From Winogradskyella sp. PC-19 (GTDB lineage: Bacteria > Bacteroidota > Bacteroidia > Flavobacteriales > Flavobacteriaceae), in assembly GCF_002163855.1 (NCBI RefSeq), contig NZ_CP019332.1, positions 1,281,145 through 1,345,144 of the forward strand: a stretch of 64,000 bases of DNA. The letters run 5' to 3'. Shown in pieces: positions 54,084 to 63,971 of the stretch. The position numbers and the translations under genes were made by a program. Position 1 is the first letter of the stretch; every line of letters begins with the position of its first letter. Under the pieces are notes generated by a model. The model had not been told where the DNA came from. It saw only the letters and a program-made list of their open reading frames with translations, and did not search any database.

Positions 54084-55250
54084 TTATTGCTCTGCAAACC
54101 TAATAGTAGCAGAAAATTTATCAACAACTGGTTTTCCTTGTTGCAGCGCCGGTTCTAATTTAGGTAGCATTTTAGCTACTCTGATTGCTTCTGCTATCAG
54201 TTTTGGGTCAGCTGCTCTAGCTCTTATATCAATAATCTGACCATTTTTATTTATGTTAAAATAAATGGTGATTTTTTGGTCTCCTGTGAAACCTAAATCT
54301 GACGCAATAGTTTTATTAAATCTATCATTTACAAACTGAGAGACCTTATTACTCATACATTTTTTTCTTTCCAAATTGTTCTTTCCCTCACAACCAGGAT
54401 AGATAGCGCCTTCTTGACTTAATTTAAAACCGTTTGTAGTACTTCCTCCATTTTTATTTTTTGCAACGGGCGCGGCAGCACCAGCTGCCTTTTTATCTGC
54501 ATCAGCCTTTGCTTGAGCTGCTCTTGCTGCGGCTGCTTTTTCTGCTTTAGCTTTTGCTTCCCTAGCTGCTTTTGCTACTCTATCCGCTTCAGCTTTTGCT
54601 TCTCTAGCAGCTTTTTCCTTTGCTTCTTTTTCTGCCTTTACCTTAGCTACTCTATCAGCTTCAGCTTTATCAGCTCGAGCTTTTGCTTCACGCTCAGATT
54701 TTGCTTTTGCGGCAGCAAATTTTTCAGCTTCTATTTTTTCTTTAGCTTTTTTTTCTGCCTCAAGTTTCTCAGCAACTTCTTTTGCTTCTTTAATTTTTAA
54801 AGCTTCTTCCTTTTGTTGAGCTAGTAGTTTTTCTGCAGCCTCTTGCTTAGCCGCCTCTTCTTTTGCAGCCTCTTCTTTTGCTTCAGCTTCAGCTTTTTCT
54901 TCTTCCAAAGCTTTTTCGAGTGCTTCTATTTCTGCTTGTTCTTGTTTAATCTCTTCTTCAGTGACCTCTTCTACTTCCTCTTCTTGGACAGGGTTTTCTT
55001 CTGTTAACTCTTCAGAATCTACAACTTCTTCTTGAGTATCATCTACAATCTCTTCAGCCTTTGATGGGCTATCTGCAGCTGCTTTATTATTTACGACACT
55101 TGGTTCACCAAAATTAATGGCAACACCATATTCTTCAGGAATTTCCTTATAAGGTGCACCAACAACAAACATTAGCAGTGCAATAATTAACACTGTCAAT
55201 CCTGTTATTTTGGCTGAATTACGCTCGTGTTTTGTATTGAGGTACTTCAT
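54084..55250 (-). CDS. TonB-like energy transducer, paralogue 1
   Basis: A 388-residue protein: membrane helix at about 15-33 (KITGLTVLIIALLMFVVG), an acidic segment (EEVEEVTEEEIKQEQAE), then about 150 residues of Ala/Lys/Glu-rich coiled coil, and a TonB_C-like domain (KITIYFNINKNGQIIDIRARAADPKLIAEA to RFAEQ). It would span the periplasm and pass proton-motive energy from ExbB/ExbD to receptors; a TolA-like role is an alternative because of the long Ala/Lys coil. It lies 32 bases downstream of exbD in the same orientation. Confidence 0.85.
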   Translation of the reverse strand: MKYLNTKHERNSAKITGLTVLIIALLMFVVGAPYKEIPEEYGVAINFGEPSVVNNKAAADSPSKAEEIVDDTQEEVVDSEELTEENPVQEEEVEEVTEEEIKQEQAEIEALEKALEEEKAEAEAKEEAAKEEAAKQEAAEKLLAQQKEEALKIKEAKEVAEKLEAEKKAKEKIEAEKFAAAKAKSEREAKARADKAEADRVAKVKAEKEAKEKAAREAKAEADRVAKAAREAKAKAEKAAAARAAQAKADADKKAAGAAAPVAKNKNGGSTTNGFKLSQEGAIYPGCEGKNNLERKKCMSNKVSQFVNDRFNKTIASDLGFTGDQKITIYFNINKNGQIIDIRARAADPKLIAEAIRVAKMLPKLEPALQQGKPVVDKFSATIRFAEQ

Positions 55251-55282
55251 GGTTGGCTAGATTAAATTTGGGGTAATCTACA

Positions 55283-55675
55283 TTAGTTGGATTTTACAGC
55301 TAATGTCGATTTTATCTTATTCCTATTGGCTATATCCATAATAAAAACCACATGCTTTAAATCTACATCTTGGTCTGACCTTATGGTAATTGTTGGCGAG
55401 TCTGAACTTCCAACTTTTTCTATAACAGCTGCCTCTAATTGATTTTTTGGCACTTGTTTTAAATCTACAAAGTATTGCAAATCTTTATTTACACTAACAG
55501 ATACATTTTTAGTTTGCGTTGTTTTACTACTGGATTTTGGTAATAATAAATCAATAGCTTCTGCCGAAACTAATGTAGACGCAATCATGAAAAATATCAA
55601 TAACAGGAATACAATATCCGTCATCGACGACATATTAAATTCTGGTGTGACTTTATTTCTCCCGCGTAAATTCAT
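55283..55675 (-). CDS. exbD: Biopolymer transporter ExbD
   Basis: A 130-residue inner-membrane protein with one N-terminal helix. FNMSSMTDIVFLLLIFFMIASTL carries the conserved aspartate that takes part in proton flow. The periplasmic domain includes LLLPKSSSKT and SVNKDLQYFVD. It starts one base after exbB and forms with it the motor that drives TonB. Confidence 0.94.
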   Translation of the reverse strand: MNLRGRNKVTPEFNMSSMTDIVFLLLIFFMIASTLVSAEAIDLLLPKSSSKTTQTKNVSVSVNKDLQYFVDLKQVPKNQLEAAVIEKVGSSDSPTITIRSDQDVDLKHVVFIMDIANRNKIKSTLAVKSN

Positions 55676-55676
55676 A

Positions 55677-56366
55677 CTAGATTGGTTCGTTTAAAAGGTC
55701 TAAAAACTCTACGGAATTTGCTTCCATTTTATAAACCACTTTATTAGTCTTTACTACTAAATGGTTGTAAGCTATATAAGCAACAATACCTACAATTAGT
55801 CCACCAACTGTGGTTGTCATTGCCGTATAAAGTCCATCGGCTAGAGTTTTGATATCTATTGAACCTCCTGAATTGGCAATTTCAAAAATTGACAAAATCA
55901 TACCTATTACAGTTCCTAAGAATCCTATCATCGGTGCAGCTCCGGATATTGTTGCAAGAACACTTACATTCTTCTCCAAACCGTAAATTTCTAAACGCCC
56001 TGCATTTTCAATAGCTGTGTTAATATCATCCAATGGTTTCCCTATTCTAGAAATACCTTTGCTAATTAGTCTTGATACTGGTGAATTGGCTGTCGCACAA
56101 AGATTTTGAGCAGAATCAATTTTTCCATCACTCACATAATCTCTAATCTGATTCATAAAATTAGAGTCTACTTTAGAAGCCTCTTTAATAGCAAAAATAC
56201 GTTCAAAATAGATATATATGGCAGCCACAAATAGTAGCGCTAGAATAAGAATAATAACAATTCCAGCTGTACCACCAGTTGTAATCAACTCTATAATGGA
56301 TAGTGTTTTTTCTACTGATTCGCCTTCAACTAAAGCGTCTGCATCTTGTAAAATAGTGTTTAACAT
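55677..56366 (-). CDS. exbB: MotA/TolQ/ExbB proton channel family protein ExbB
   Basis: A 229-residue membrane protein with three helices: about 30-52, the second around GAAPMIGFLGTVIGMILSIFEIA, and the third around TTTVGGLIVGIVAYIAYNHLV. The middle segment is the family signature. It pairs with ExbD to turn proton flow into TonB movement. The run exbB, exbD, tonB-like 1, tonB-like 2, folC reads on one strand with short gaps. nhaD lies 60 bases upstream. Confidence 0.94.
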   Translation of the reverse strand: MLNTILQDADALVEGESVEKTLSIIELITTGGTAGIVIILILALLFVAAIYIYFERIFAIKEASKVDSNFMNQIRDYVSDGKIDSAQNLCATANSPVSRLISKGISRIGKPLDDINTAIENAGRLEIYGLEKNVSVLATISGAAPMIGFLGTVIGMILSIFEIANSGGSIDIKTLADGLYTAMTTTVGGLIVGIVAYIAYNHLVVKTNKVVYKMEANSVEFLDLLNEPI

Positions 56367-56426
56367 AGTAGATTATTGGTTTTAATTGATTTGGTATATA
56401 ACGTATAAAAATTAATAAACGTGTGT

Positions 56427-57818
56427 TTAGAATAAAGTTCTTGTAACCATAAAGGCAGCCGCACCAGCAATAAAGCCGACTAATGCTAACCATGATATCT
56501 TTTTTAAGTACCAGAAAAAATCTATTTTTTCCATACCCATTGCTACAACTCCAGCAGCAGAACCTATAATAAGCATACTTCCGCCTGTTCCTGCCGAATA
56601 AGCTATAAAGTGCCATAATTCGTTATCAATTGGTTCAGAAAACATACCTAAACTTGCGGCTACTAGAGGAACATTATCAATAACTGCAGAACCTACTCCT
56701 AGAAGTAATACTACCAAATCTGATACACCTTCTCCATGAAGCTCTGTTCCCATCATTGGCATGGTATCTTGCAATGTATTTGCGAAACCAAATAAAACGC
56801 CCAACGATTCTAAAGCAGCAACTGCCATTAAAATCCCTAAGAAAAATAATATACTTGGCATTTCTATTCGAGATAACGACCTGTGAACTGGGCTATGTTG
56901 CTCGTGACCCATTCCTTCACCCTGTTCGACTTGAGATAATTGAAAGCGAGAACTTGTGTAAATTTCTGCAAATATTGCAACTATACCAAGTGCTAACATC
57001 ATACCAACATAAGGCGGCAAATGTGTAACTACTTTGAAAAAAGGTACAGAAACAATCGCTCCAAGACCTAAGAACAACATTGTAGAACTAAATCTGTTTT
57101 TTGGTTTACCATCATCTTCTTGTAATTCTAACTCTCCTCTGAAAGGTTTTAAAAAAGACGCTATTAATGTTGGCACTACCATACATAATACTGAAGGGAT
57201 AAAAAGGTATAAGAATAATTTCCCTGTTGAAACTTTATCGCCAATCCATAACATAGTTGTCGTAACATCACCAATTGGAGACCAAGCACCTCCTGCATTG
57301 GCTGCTATTATTATTAAACCTGCATACCAAATACGAATATCCCTGTCTTTGACGATTTTTTGAAGTATAGAAATTAAAACAATCGTAGCTGTTAAATTAT
57401 CTATTATGGCTGATAATATAAATGCCAAAATAGAAAATAACCATAATATTTTACGCCTGCTTCTAAATTTTACGGCTGCTTTTATTGTTGAAAAACCATC
57501 GAAATAATCAATAATTTCTACAATAGTCATGGCTCCCATTAAGAATATTAATATCTCTGCAGTTTTACCCAAATGATGCAATAACGTTTCTTCCATCATG
57601 TGCATTTTTTCTTCATGCCCAAGCATTCCGAAATTCTCCATTAAAGTATGCTTTGCAGAATCAAACCATTGAGGAAAAGCGTCAATCCCAAGAGATATTA
57701 ATGCCCAACTTATTGCCATCATTACTAATGCCGGTATAAGCTTATCAATTTTGATTGTATGCTCTAAAGTGATGGCTAAATAGCCAAATACAAATACTAG
57801 AATTATTATAGTTTCCAT
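56427..57818 (-). CDS. nhaD: NhaD-type Na+/H+ antiporter
   Basis: A 463-residue ion transporter with about 12 membrane helices. Features of NhaD are AIIDNLTATIVLISILQKI, NAGGAWSPIGDVTTTMLWI and GVGSAVIDNVPLVAASLGM, each with polar residues inside helices. It exchanges sodium for protons, which suits a marine bacterium. It starts 4 bases before the dehydrogenase gene in reading order and lies 60 bases upstream of exbB. Confidence 0.93.
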   Translation of the reverse strand: METIIILVFVFGYLAITLEHTIKIDKLIPALVMMAISWALISLGIDAFPQWFDSAKHTLMENFGMLGHEEKMHMMEETLLHHLGKTAEILIFLMGAMTIVEIIDYFDGFSTIKAAVKFRSRRKILWLFSILAFILSAIIDNLTATIVLISILQKIVKDRDIRIWYAGLIIIAANAGGAWSPIGDVTTTMLWIGDKVSTGKLFLYLFIPSVLCMVVPTLIASFLKPFRGELELQEDDGKPKNRFSSTMLFLGLGAIVSVPFFKVVTHLPPYVGMMLALGIVAIFAEIYTSSRFQLSQVEQGEGMGHEQHSPVHRSLSRIEMPSILFFLGILMAVAALESLGVLFGFANTLQDTMPMMGTELHGEGVSDLVVLLLGVGSAVIDNVPLVAASLGMFSEPIDNELWHFIAYSAGTGGSMLIIGSAAGVVAMGMEKIDFFWYLKKISWLALVGFIAGAAAFMVTRTLF

Positions 57819-57822
57819 AGGA

Positions 57823-59058
57823 TTAAATTAGTTGTTTTAGTGCAATTTCGAAAGCTGTTGCACTGATTCCTGTTTTGTTTTTATTATTAGAATATAAATT
57901 TTGAAGCGCTGTTTTAATAACTTCAGAGGTGTCTTCGAAGATAGCATCATCTGTCATTTGCACTTTACGCTCCATAAAATAAGCAAAAACTCTTGCCATA
58001 CCGCAGTTAGAAATAAAGTCTGGTATCAAACTTACTTTATTATCTGTATGCTCCATAATTGGTCCGAAGAAAATTTCTTTATCTGCAAATGGTACATTAG
58101 CGCCACAAGAAATAACTTCTAAACCTGTCTCAATCAATTGGTCGATTTGGTTTTGAGTAATTAAACGAGATGCTGCACATGGCGCAAATACTTCTGCTTG
58201 AAGTGACCAAACACGCTCATTCATTTCTTCAAACGGAATGAGGTTATTATTACCTAATGTATTTCCATTTTTGGATAAGTACATTTGTTTTACTTCTTCA
58301 AATGAAAAACCTTCTTCGTTGATTAAACCTCCAACACGGTCAATAATTCCAACAACCTTAGCTCCCATTTGAGCAAGGTAATATGCTGCCGCTGCACCTA
58401 CGTTTCCAAAGCCTTGTACTATTGCGCGTTTTCCTTTGATACATTCTCCCTGGATATCGTAGAAATGCTTAGCTGCTTCCGCTACCCCAAATCCCGTAAT
58501 CATATCGGCTACAGTATATTTTTTTGAAACATCTGGAGAGTACTTAGGATTTTCAATAACCTTAATAACTCCATGACGCAATTGACCTATTCTATTGATT
58601 TTATCCGCAGCGGTTGGTTTAAAGTGTCCTTCAAAAACACCTTCTTGAGGATGCCACACACCGCTTTCTTCAGTAATTGGAATTACCTCATGGATTTCAT
58701 CAACGTTTAAATCTCCGCCAGTTCCATAATAACTTTTAAGCAGTGGAGATACAGCTGCATACCAACGTTCTAGAACACCTTTTTTTCTTGGGTCTTTTGG
58801 ATTAAAATTAATCCCTGATTTAGCGCCGCCAATTGATGGACCGGACACTGTAAACTTGACTTCCATTGTTTTTGCTAATGAAAGTACTTCATTCATATCC
58901 AAACCTTCGCGCATTCGCGTTCCGCCACCTGCTGCTCCTCCTCGAAGCGAATTTATAACAGTCCAACCCTCGGCTTCTGTTTCAGCATCGTTCCAATGAA
59001 AAACGATTTCTGGCTCTTTGTTTTCGTAAGTATTGAGTAAATCTTTGATTAGAGACAT
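57823..59058 (-). CDS. Glu/Leu/Phe/Val dehydrogenase
   Basis: A 411-residue NAD(P)-dependent amino acid dehydrogenase. The catalytic region GPSIGGAKSGINFNPKDPRKKG holds the active lysine, GTGGDLNVDE follows, and the Rossmann motif is VQGFGNVGAAAAYYLAQMGAKVVGI. It deaminates an amino acid to its keto acid or the reverse; glutamate and leucine preference cannot be separated by eye. nhaD follows 4 bases after it on the same strand. Confidence 0.93.
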   Translation of the reverse strand: MSLIKDLLNTYENKEPEIVFHWNDAETEAEGWTVINSLRGGAAGGGTRMREGLDMNEVLSLAKTMEVKFTVSGPSIGGAKSGINFNPKDPRKKGVLERWYAAVSPLLKSYYGTGGDLNVDEIHEVIPITEESGVWHPQEGVFEGHFKPTAADKINRIGQLRHGVIKVIENPKYSPDVSKKYTVADMITGFGVAEAAKHFYDIQGECIKGKRAIVQGFGNVGAAAAYYLAQMGAKVVGIIDRVGGLINEEGFSFEEVKQMYLSKNGNTLGNNNLIPFEEMNERVWSLQAEVFAPCAASRLITQNQIDQLIETGLEVISCGANVPFADKEIFFGPIMEHTDNKVSLIPDFISNCGMARVFAYFMERKVQMTDDAIFEDTSEVIKTALQNLYSNNKNKTGISATAFEIALKQLI

Positions 59059-59124
59059 TAGTTAGTTTTAGTGGTTAACAAATATAAAAAACTATAAAGG
59101 CATTCTATTAATTATGCGTTAATT

Positions 59125-60186
59125 TTAAGGATAAAATATTTGTCCTGAAGAATGGTTTTTACTGGCACCCGTTACGCTCATAAGACAATTAACTTCATTT
59201 CTATATTTTAAGACACCTAGAAGCCCAAAAATTAATGCTTCTTTATACTCTACAATTGTTGAATTGGGTATGATTATAGTAGTTATCGAAAGTGTACTTA
59301 ACCTTTCGATAAGAAATAAATTATATGCGCCACCTCCAGTAATTAATACTTTTGACTGTTTTAGGTTTAAACATTTTGCAATTTGAATTGCCGCATGTTC
59401 AACTACTGTTTTTAAAATATCTTTTACTTCTAAATTATAAGACTCAATAATTGGAAAGACTACATTTTCAACCCACTCTAAACTTAAAGATTTTGGAGCT
59501 TTAAGATTGTAAAACTCAAGATTATCTAATTCTTCTAAAAGTGTATTATTGACTGTTCCTGATTTTGCTATGTTGCCCTTATCGTCGTAATCGAAACCTA
59601 GTTTTGCAACATAATAATTCAAAATAATATTTATAGGACAGATATCGAAGGCAATTCTTTGATTATTATTTTCAAAAGAGATATTAGCAAATCCTCCTAA
59701 ATTAATGCAATAATGATAATCACTAAATAAGAGTTTGTCACCAATTGGGACTAATGGTGCTCCTTGTCCACCTAATTGAACATCTTGAACTCTAAAATCA
59801 CAAATAATTTTAAGCTTCAAAACATCTGCTAATATTTGTTGATTTCCTATTTGATAAGTGTAACCTTCTTTTGGGTTATGTAAGGCTGTATGTCCATGAG
59901 ATGCAACAAAATCAATATCTTGAATATTATTTGAACGGATAAAAGTTGAAATTTCGCTAGCTAATAATTTAGAATAATCATTATCAACCTGCTTTAAATC
60001 TGATTTTGAGAACTGAGTCAAAGTTTTTAGTATTTGCTTCCATTCTTCAGAATATGAGATAGTTTCAAACTTTAATATTTCAAACTTCCATCTATTTGTG
60101 TATACATATTTTGAGTACAAAACATCTATTCCGTCGAGAGAAGTTCCTGACATGACAGAAACGACATTGTAATTCCGTGTTAACAT
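59125..60186 (-). CDS. anmK: Anhydro-N-acetylmuramic acid kinase AnmK
   Basis: A 353-residue sugar kinase that recycles cell wall: it opens and phosphorylates anhydro-MurNAc to MurNAc-6-phosphate. The signature MSGTSLDG is at 12-19, with DFVASHGHTALHNP, LGGQGAPLVPIGD and LITGGGAYNLFL later. It lies 66 bases upstream of the dehydrogenase gene on the same strand and is divergent from the acyl-CoA dehydrogenase gene. Confidence 0.95.
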   Translation of the reverse strand: MLTRNYNVVSVMSGTSLDGIDVLYSKYVYTNRWKFEILKFETISYSEEWKQILKTLTQFSKSDLKQVDNDYSKLLASEISTFIRSNNIQDIDFVASHGHTALHNPKEGYTYQIGNQQILADVLKLKIICDFRVQDVQLGGQGAPLVPIGDKLLFSDYHYCINLGGFANISFENNNQRIAFDICPINIILNYYVAKLGFDYDDKGNIAKSGTVNNTLLEELDNLEFYNLKAPKSLSLEWVENVVFPIIESYNLEVKDILKTVVEHAAIQIAKCLNLKQSKVLITGGGAYNLFLIERLSTLSITTIIIPNSTIVEYKEALIFGLLGVLKYRNEVNCLMSVTGASKNHSSGQIFYP

Positions 60187-60209
60187 ATTAGTAAAAATAG
60201 CATTATCTA

Positions 60210-60240
60210 TTGAAAATAAAACAACAAACAGTTATCTTTG
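60210..60240 (+). promoter_or_regulatory. Promoter of the acyl-CoA dehydrogenase gene
   Basis: TTG at 60210-60212 and TATCTTTG at 60233-60240 with a 20-base spacer fit the Bacteroidota housekeeping consensus closely. The leader to the ATG at 60278 is about 30 bases. Confidence 0.65.
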
Positions 60241-60277
60241 CATCGAATTTTTAGGAAATCAATAAAAAATAACTTGT

Positions 60278-61420
60278 ATGGACTTTAGCTTAACAGAAGA
60301 GCACTTAATGATACGCGACGCAGCTCGTGATTTTGCACAGCAAGAATTATTACCAGGCGTTATAGAACGTGATGAAAAACAATCTTTCCCTAATGAATTG
60401 GTTCGCAAAATGGGCGAACTTGGTTTTATGGGTATTATGGTAGACCCAAAATATGGAGGAAGTGGCATGGATTCTATTTCTTACGTTTTGATTATGGAAG
60501 AATTATCTAAAATTGATGCATCTGCATCGGTAATGGTTTCTGTAAATAATTCATTGGTTTGTTATGGTCTTGAAGCTTATGGTACAGAAGAGCAAAAACA
60601 AAAATATTTGACAAAATTAGCTACTGGTGAGCAAATTGGCGCTTTCTGTTTAAGTGAACCAGAAGCTGGTAGTGATGCAACATCTCAAGCTACAACAGCA
60701 ATTGACAAAGGTGACCATTATGTTTTAAACGGAACAAAAAACTGGATTACTAATGGTGGCCGTTCTGACGTATACCTAGTAATCGCACAAACGGATAGAG
60801 AAAAAGGACACAGAGGAATTAATGCTTTTATCATTGAAAAAGGTATGGAAGGTTTTGCTATTGGCCCAAAAGAAGATAAGTTAGGTATTAGAGGAAGTGA
60901 CACACACACGCTTCAATTTAACGATGTAAAAGTTCCTAAAGAGAATAGAATCGGTGAAGATGGCTTTGGTTTTAAGTTTGCAATGAAAACACTTTCGGGT
61001 GGACGTATTGGTATAGCTGCACAAGCTCTTGGTATTGCTTCTGGTGCCTATGAATTGGCTTTAAAATATTCTAAGGAACGAAAAGCTTTTGGAACTGAAA
61101 TTTGCAATCACCAAGCGATTGCCTTTAAGTTAGCAGACATGTATACAGAAATTGAAGCTGCACGTATGTTAGTTATGAAATCGGCTTGGGATAAAGACAA
61201 TGGTAATAACTACGATATGTCTAGTGCTATGGCTAAATTATACGCTAGTAAAGTAGCCATGGAACAAACTGTTGAAGCTGTACAAATACATGGTGGAAAT
61301 GGTTTTGTGAAAGAATACCACGTAGAGCGTTTAATGCGTGATGCTAAGATTACTCAGATTTATGAAGGTACTTCTGAAATACAAAAAATTGTAATTTCAA
61401 GAGGGGTTATCAAAGGATAA
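60278..61420 (+). CDS. Acyl-CoA dehydrogenase
   Basis: A 380-residue flavoenzyme of beta-oxidation. Family signatures are FCLSEPEAGSDATSQATTA (FAD and substrate contact) and QIHGGNGFVKEYHVERLMRDAKITQIYEGTSEIQKIV, which contains the catalytic glutamate of short-chain and medium-chain types. The length is normal. It is monocistronic, with its own promoter and a terminator. Chain length preference is not evident. Confidence 0.95.
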   Translation: MDFSLTEEHLMIRDAARDFAQQELLPGVIERDEKQSFPNELVRKMGELGFMGIMVDPKYGGSGMDSISYVLIMEELSKIDASASVMVSVNNSLVCYGLEAYGTEEQKQKYLTKLATGEQIGAFCLSEPEAGSDATSQATTAIDKGDHYVLNGTKNWITNGGRSDVYLVIAQTDREKGHRGINAFIIEKGMEGFAIGPKEDKLGIRGSDTHTLQFNDVKVPKENRIGEDGFGFKFAMKTLSGGRIGIAAQALGIASGAYELALKYSKERKAFGTEICNHQAIAFKLADMYTEIEAARMLVMKSAWDKDNGNNYDMSSAMAKLYASKVAMEQTVEAVQIHGGNGFVKEYHVERLMRDAKITQIYEGTSEIQKIVISRGVIKG

Positions 61421-61443
61421 TAAACCCAGTATTGATAAATAAG

Positions 61444-61475
61444 AAGGCTTCAATTAATTTTGAGGCCTTTTTTTA
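61444..61475 (+). terminator. Terminator after the acyl-CoA dehydrogenase gene
   Basis: AAGGCTTCAA and TTGAGGCCTT form a 10-bp stem with one T-G pair, followed by seven T. It lies between the convergent acyl-CoA dehydrogenase and helicase genes. Confidence 0.85.
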
Positions 61476-61478
61476 ATC

Positions 61479-63914
61479 TTATTTTTTTGAAATTTCGTCT
61501 AGGACTAAACGTAATTCTCCGTAAGTGTACTTATTATCTATTTGATGCTTTAAATCTGAAAGGTTATCAAACTTATATTTAGGGATAAGTTCTTTTAGTT
61601 CTTTATAATGTCTTTCAGAGATTAAATCTGTGATTTTCACTTCCCCTGAAGAAATGAAGCTAGCTAGGTGACCAATTACAGTATTAATATTTAATTCTCT
61701 CTCAAAAGCTATTTGTTCTGGCGGTTTTCCATTTTTGAATAACTCTAAGGATAAACGCTTCGTGTCACCCTTTTGACGTTTCGGTATTGGCTTTTCAAAT
61801 ATTTCGACTTCATTTGAAGTTTGAATATCGTTTTTATCACAATATTCTCTGATGGCTTTTAGAATTCTCATTCCATATTTATCCACTCTTGTTTTACCAA
61901 AACCATTAACTTCTAGTAGTTGCTTTTTGTTAGTTGGAAGCGTTTCGCACATTTCATATAATGCTTTCTGAGTGAATATTTGATAGTGGATTAAATCTTT
62001 CTCTTGTGCTATTTCATTTCTTAATTCTCTTAAAAGTTCAAAAAGCTCAACATTTGTTGTCCCATCAATCACTGATTTTCTGGGCTTCTTAGGTTTATCT
62101 TTAGCTAAGAAAACTGATTTTGCTCTTGCCTCTAAGAAAGTAGGTACATCAAAACCATTTTTCAGTTTGTTAAAATATAGCTGTTTTGAGGCTATTAACT
62201 CCTCAATAGAGTCTAGTTGTTTTACTAAATCTTTTTCTATGGTTTTATTATCGGTCGTAAAGCCGAAATTTTTGAAAGGTGTTACTATATTAGTTCTGGT
62301 TTGTGTATTGTAATATTGAATTGCTTTTTTAAAACGATTCTGGATTTCAGGAGTTTCTTGTGGTGTTTTATCGTCAACTATTAAGGAACTTAATTGAGTT
62401 TTAAATCCGTTAGCTACTTTAAGCAGACTTATAATACAATCTCTCATCGTATTTAAAGGAGTTTCTATATTACCTTCTATACTTCCTCTATTTTTATAAT
62501 AGATATCTAAAACACGATTGAGAGGATATAAAAACATATAAAAATCGAATAGCTCTGAAATTAAATTTAATTGAAACTCAGATTTAGATTGTTGAAGAGT
62601 TTTCTCATCAGGTTGATTTTCTTCTGCTTCCTTATTAAAAGAAATTATATTACTGTCACTGATAATTTGACTTGAATTGATTTTACTTTTCAACACCAAA
62701 CCTTCCAAACTTTTACAACGACTTAATGCGACATAAGTTTGTCCATGTGCAAAGGCTGCTTGAGCATCTATGATTGCCTTTTCAAATGTCAAACCTTGAC
62801 TTTTGTGTATGGTGATTGACCAAGCTAGTCTTAATGGTATTTGAGTAAATGAACCTATTTTATTCTCAGTTATAGCATTAGTTTCTTTATTTACCGTATA
62901 GTTTATGTTTTCCCATTCTTCTGGTGTGGTTATAATGTTGAATTCATCATCAGGGCATTTAACAACGACTTCAGTTTTATCCAAAAAAATCACTTTACCA
63001 ATCTTACCATTAAAGTAACGCTTCTCTGGAGAGCTATCGTTTTTAATAAACATCACTTGAGCTCCAACTTTGAGTTCTAATCCTTCTTTATTAGGATATG
63101 AAAACTCTGGAAACTTTCCTTCGACTTTTGCCTTATAGACTTTAGACTTAGTTTTAAGTTTTTCTAATTCTGAATTATTAGTTTGTTCTGCTCTGTTATT
63201 GTGAGTATTTAAAGAAATATAACCATCATCTTCTTTTGGTGCAAAATCAGGAATAAAACGTTTATTTAATTCATCAGCGGAAGATTGAGTTAACGTGTTT
63301 GTTCTTATCTCATTTAAAATGTCAATAAATTTAGGATTATCTTGTCTATATATATGTTTAAGCTCTACCGTTATTGCATTAGATTCTTGATAAGCAAGAC
63401 TAGAAAAGAAAAATACGTTTTTATAAAATGGTTTTAGTAAGTGCCACTCATTTTCTTTCACCACAGGAGATAACTGTTGTAAATCGCCAATCATCAAAAC
63501 TTGTACTCCTCCGAATACTTTTGATTTATTTCTAAAACGTCTTAGTGTTTTATCAATACCATCTAGCAAATCGGCACGAACCATACTAATCTCATCAATG
63601 ATTAATAAATCTAAAGACTTAATAATATTGATTTTTGTTTTACCAAATTTTCTATTAAATCCAAATGAGTTATTTAAATCTTGATTAGGAAGAATTGGCC
63701 CAAAAGGTATTTGAAAAAAAGAATGGATGGTAACACCCTTAGCGTTGATTGCTGCAACTCCTGTTGGAGCAACTATAACAACTCTTTTTAAAGAATTCTT
63801 TTTTAATTTATGAAGAAAAGTTGTTTTACCTGTACCAGCTTTTCCCGTTAAGAACACATTTCTATCTGTATTATTAACGAAATTCAAAGCTAAGTCTAAT
63901 TCTTTATTTGCCAA
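61479..63914 (-). CDS. PIF1/RecD-like DNA helicase with HRDC-like and helix-turn-helix C-terminus
   Basis: An 811-residue superfamily 1 helicase if it starts at the TTG at 63914 (MANKELDLALNFVNN). The frame stays open to the window edge, but the upstream part crosses a terminator hairpin and codes for an unlikely hydrophobic peptide. Walker A is GKAGTGKTTF, Walker B LLIDEISMV, followed by GDLQQLSPV; the helicase C-terminal signature is AWSITIHKSQGLTFEKAIID with YVALSRCKSLEGL. Residues about 650-740 look like an HRDC domain, then comes a helix-turn-helix (LELFKNGKPPEQIAFERELNINTVIGHL), as in RQC-type helicase tails. It probably acts in DNA repair or replication restart; the precise role is unknown. 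Confidence 0.88.
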   Translation of the reverse strand: MANKELDLALNFVNNTDRNVFLTGKAGTGKTTFLHKLKKNSLKRVVIVAPTGVAAINAKGVTIHSFFQIPFGPILPNQDLNNSFGFNRKFGKTKINIIKSLDLLIIDEISMVRADLLDGIDKTLRRFRNKSKVFGGVQVLMIGDLQQLSPVVKENEWHLLKPFYKNVFFFSSLAYQESNAITVELKHIYRQDNPKFIDILNEIRTNTLTQSSADELNKRFIPDFAPKEDDGYISLNTHNNRAEQTNNSELEKLKTKSKVYKAKVEGKFPEFSYPNKEGLELKVGAQVMFIKNDSSPEKRYFNGKIGKVIFLDKTEVVVKCPDDEFNIITTPEEWENINYTVNKETNAITENKIGSFTQIPLRLAWSITIHKSQGLTFEKAIIDAQAAFAHGQTYVALSRCKSLEGLVLKSKINSSQIISDSNIISFNKEAEENQPDEKTLQQSKSEFQLNLISELFDFYMFLYPLNRVLDIYYKNRGSIEGNIETPLNTMRDCIISLLKVANGFKTQLSSLIVDDKTPQETPEIQNRFKKAIQYYNTQTRTNIVTPFKNFGFTTDNKTIEKDLVKQLDSIEELIASKQLYFNKLKNGFDVPTFLEARAKSVFLAKDKPKKPRKSVIDGTTNVELFELLRELRNEIAQEKDLIHYQIFTQKALYEMCETLPTNKKQLLEVNGFGKTRVDKYGMRILKAIREYCDKNDIQTSNEVEIFEKPIPKRQKGDTKRLSLELFKNGKPPEQIAFERELNINTVIGHLASFISSGEVKITDLISERHYKELKELIPKYKFDNLSDLKHQIDNKYTYGELRLVLDEISKK

Positions 63915-63971
63915 TCTCTTCTTATAAACTACTAAGCTAACTATTAAAATTAATTTAAGAAAAGTCAAAAC

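Noticed and set aside
54513-54800. Cysteine- and phenylalanine-rich plus-strand frame
   Set aside because: It is the antisense of the Ala/Lys/Glu coiled coil of the TonB-like protein, a low-complexity artefact.
54480-54960. Apparent direct repeats in DNA
   Set aside because: They come from repeated Ala, Lys and Glu codons in a coiled-coil region, not from a mobile or CRISPR repeat.
63915-63968. Longer N-terminus for the helicase from a TTG at 63968
   Set aside because: The added peptide is hydrophobic and foreign to the family, and the region contains the T run of an upstream terminator.
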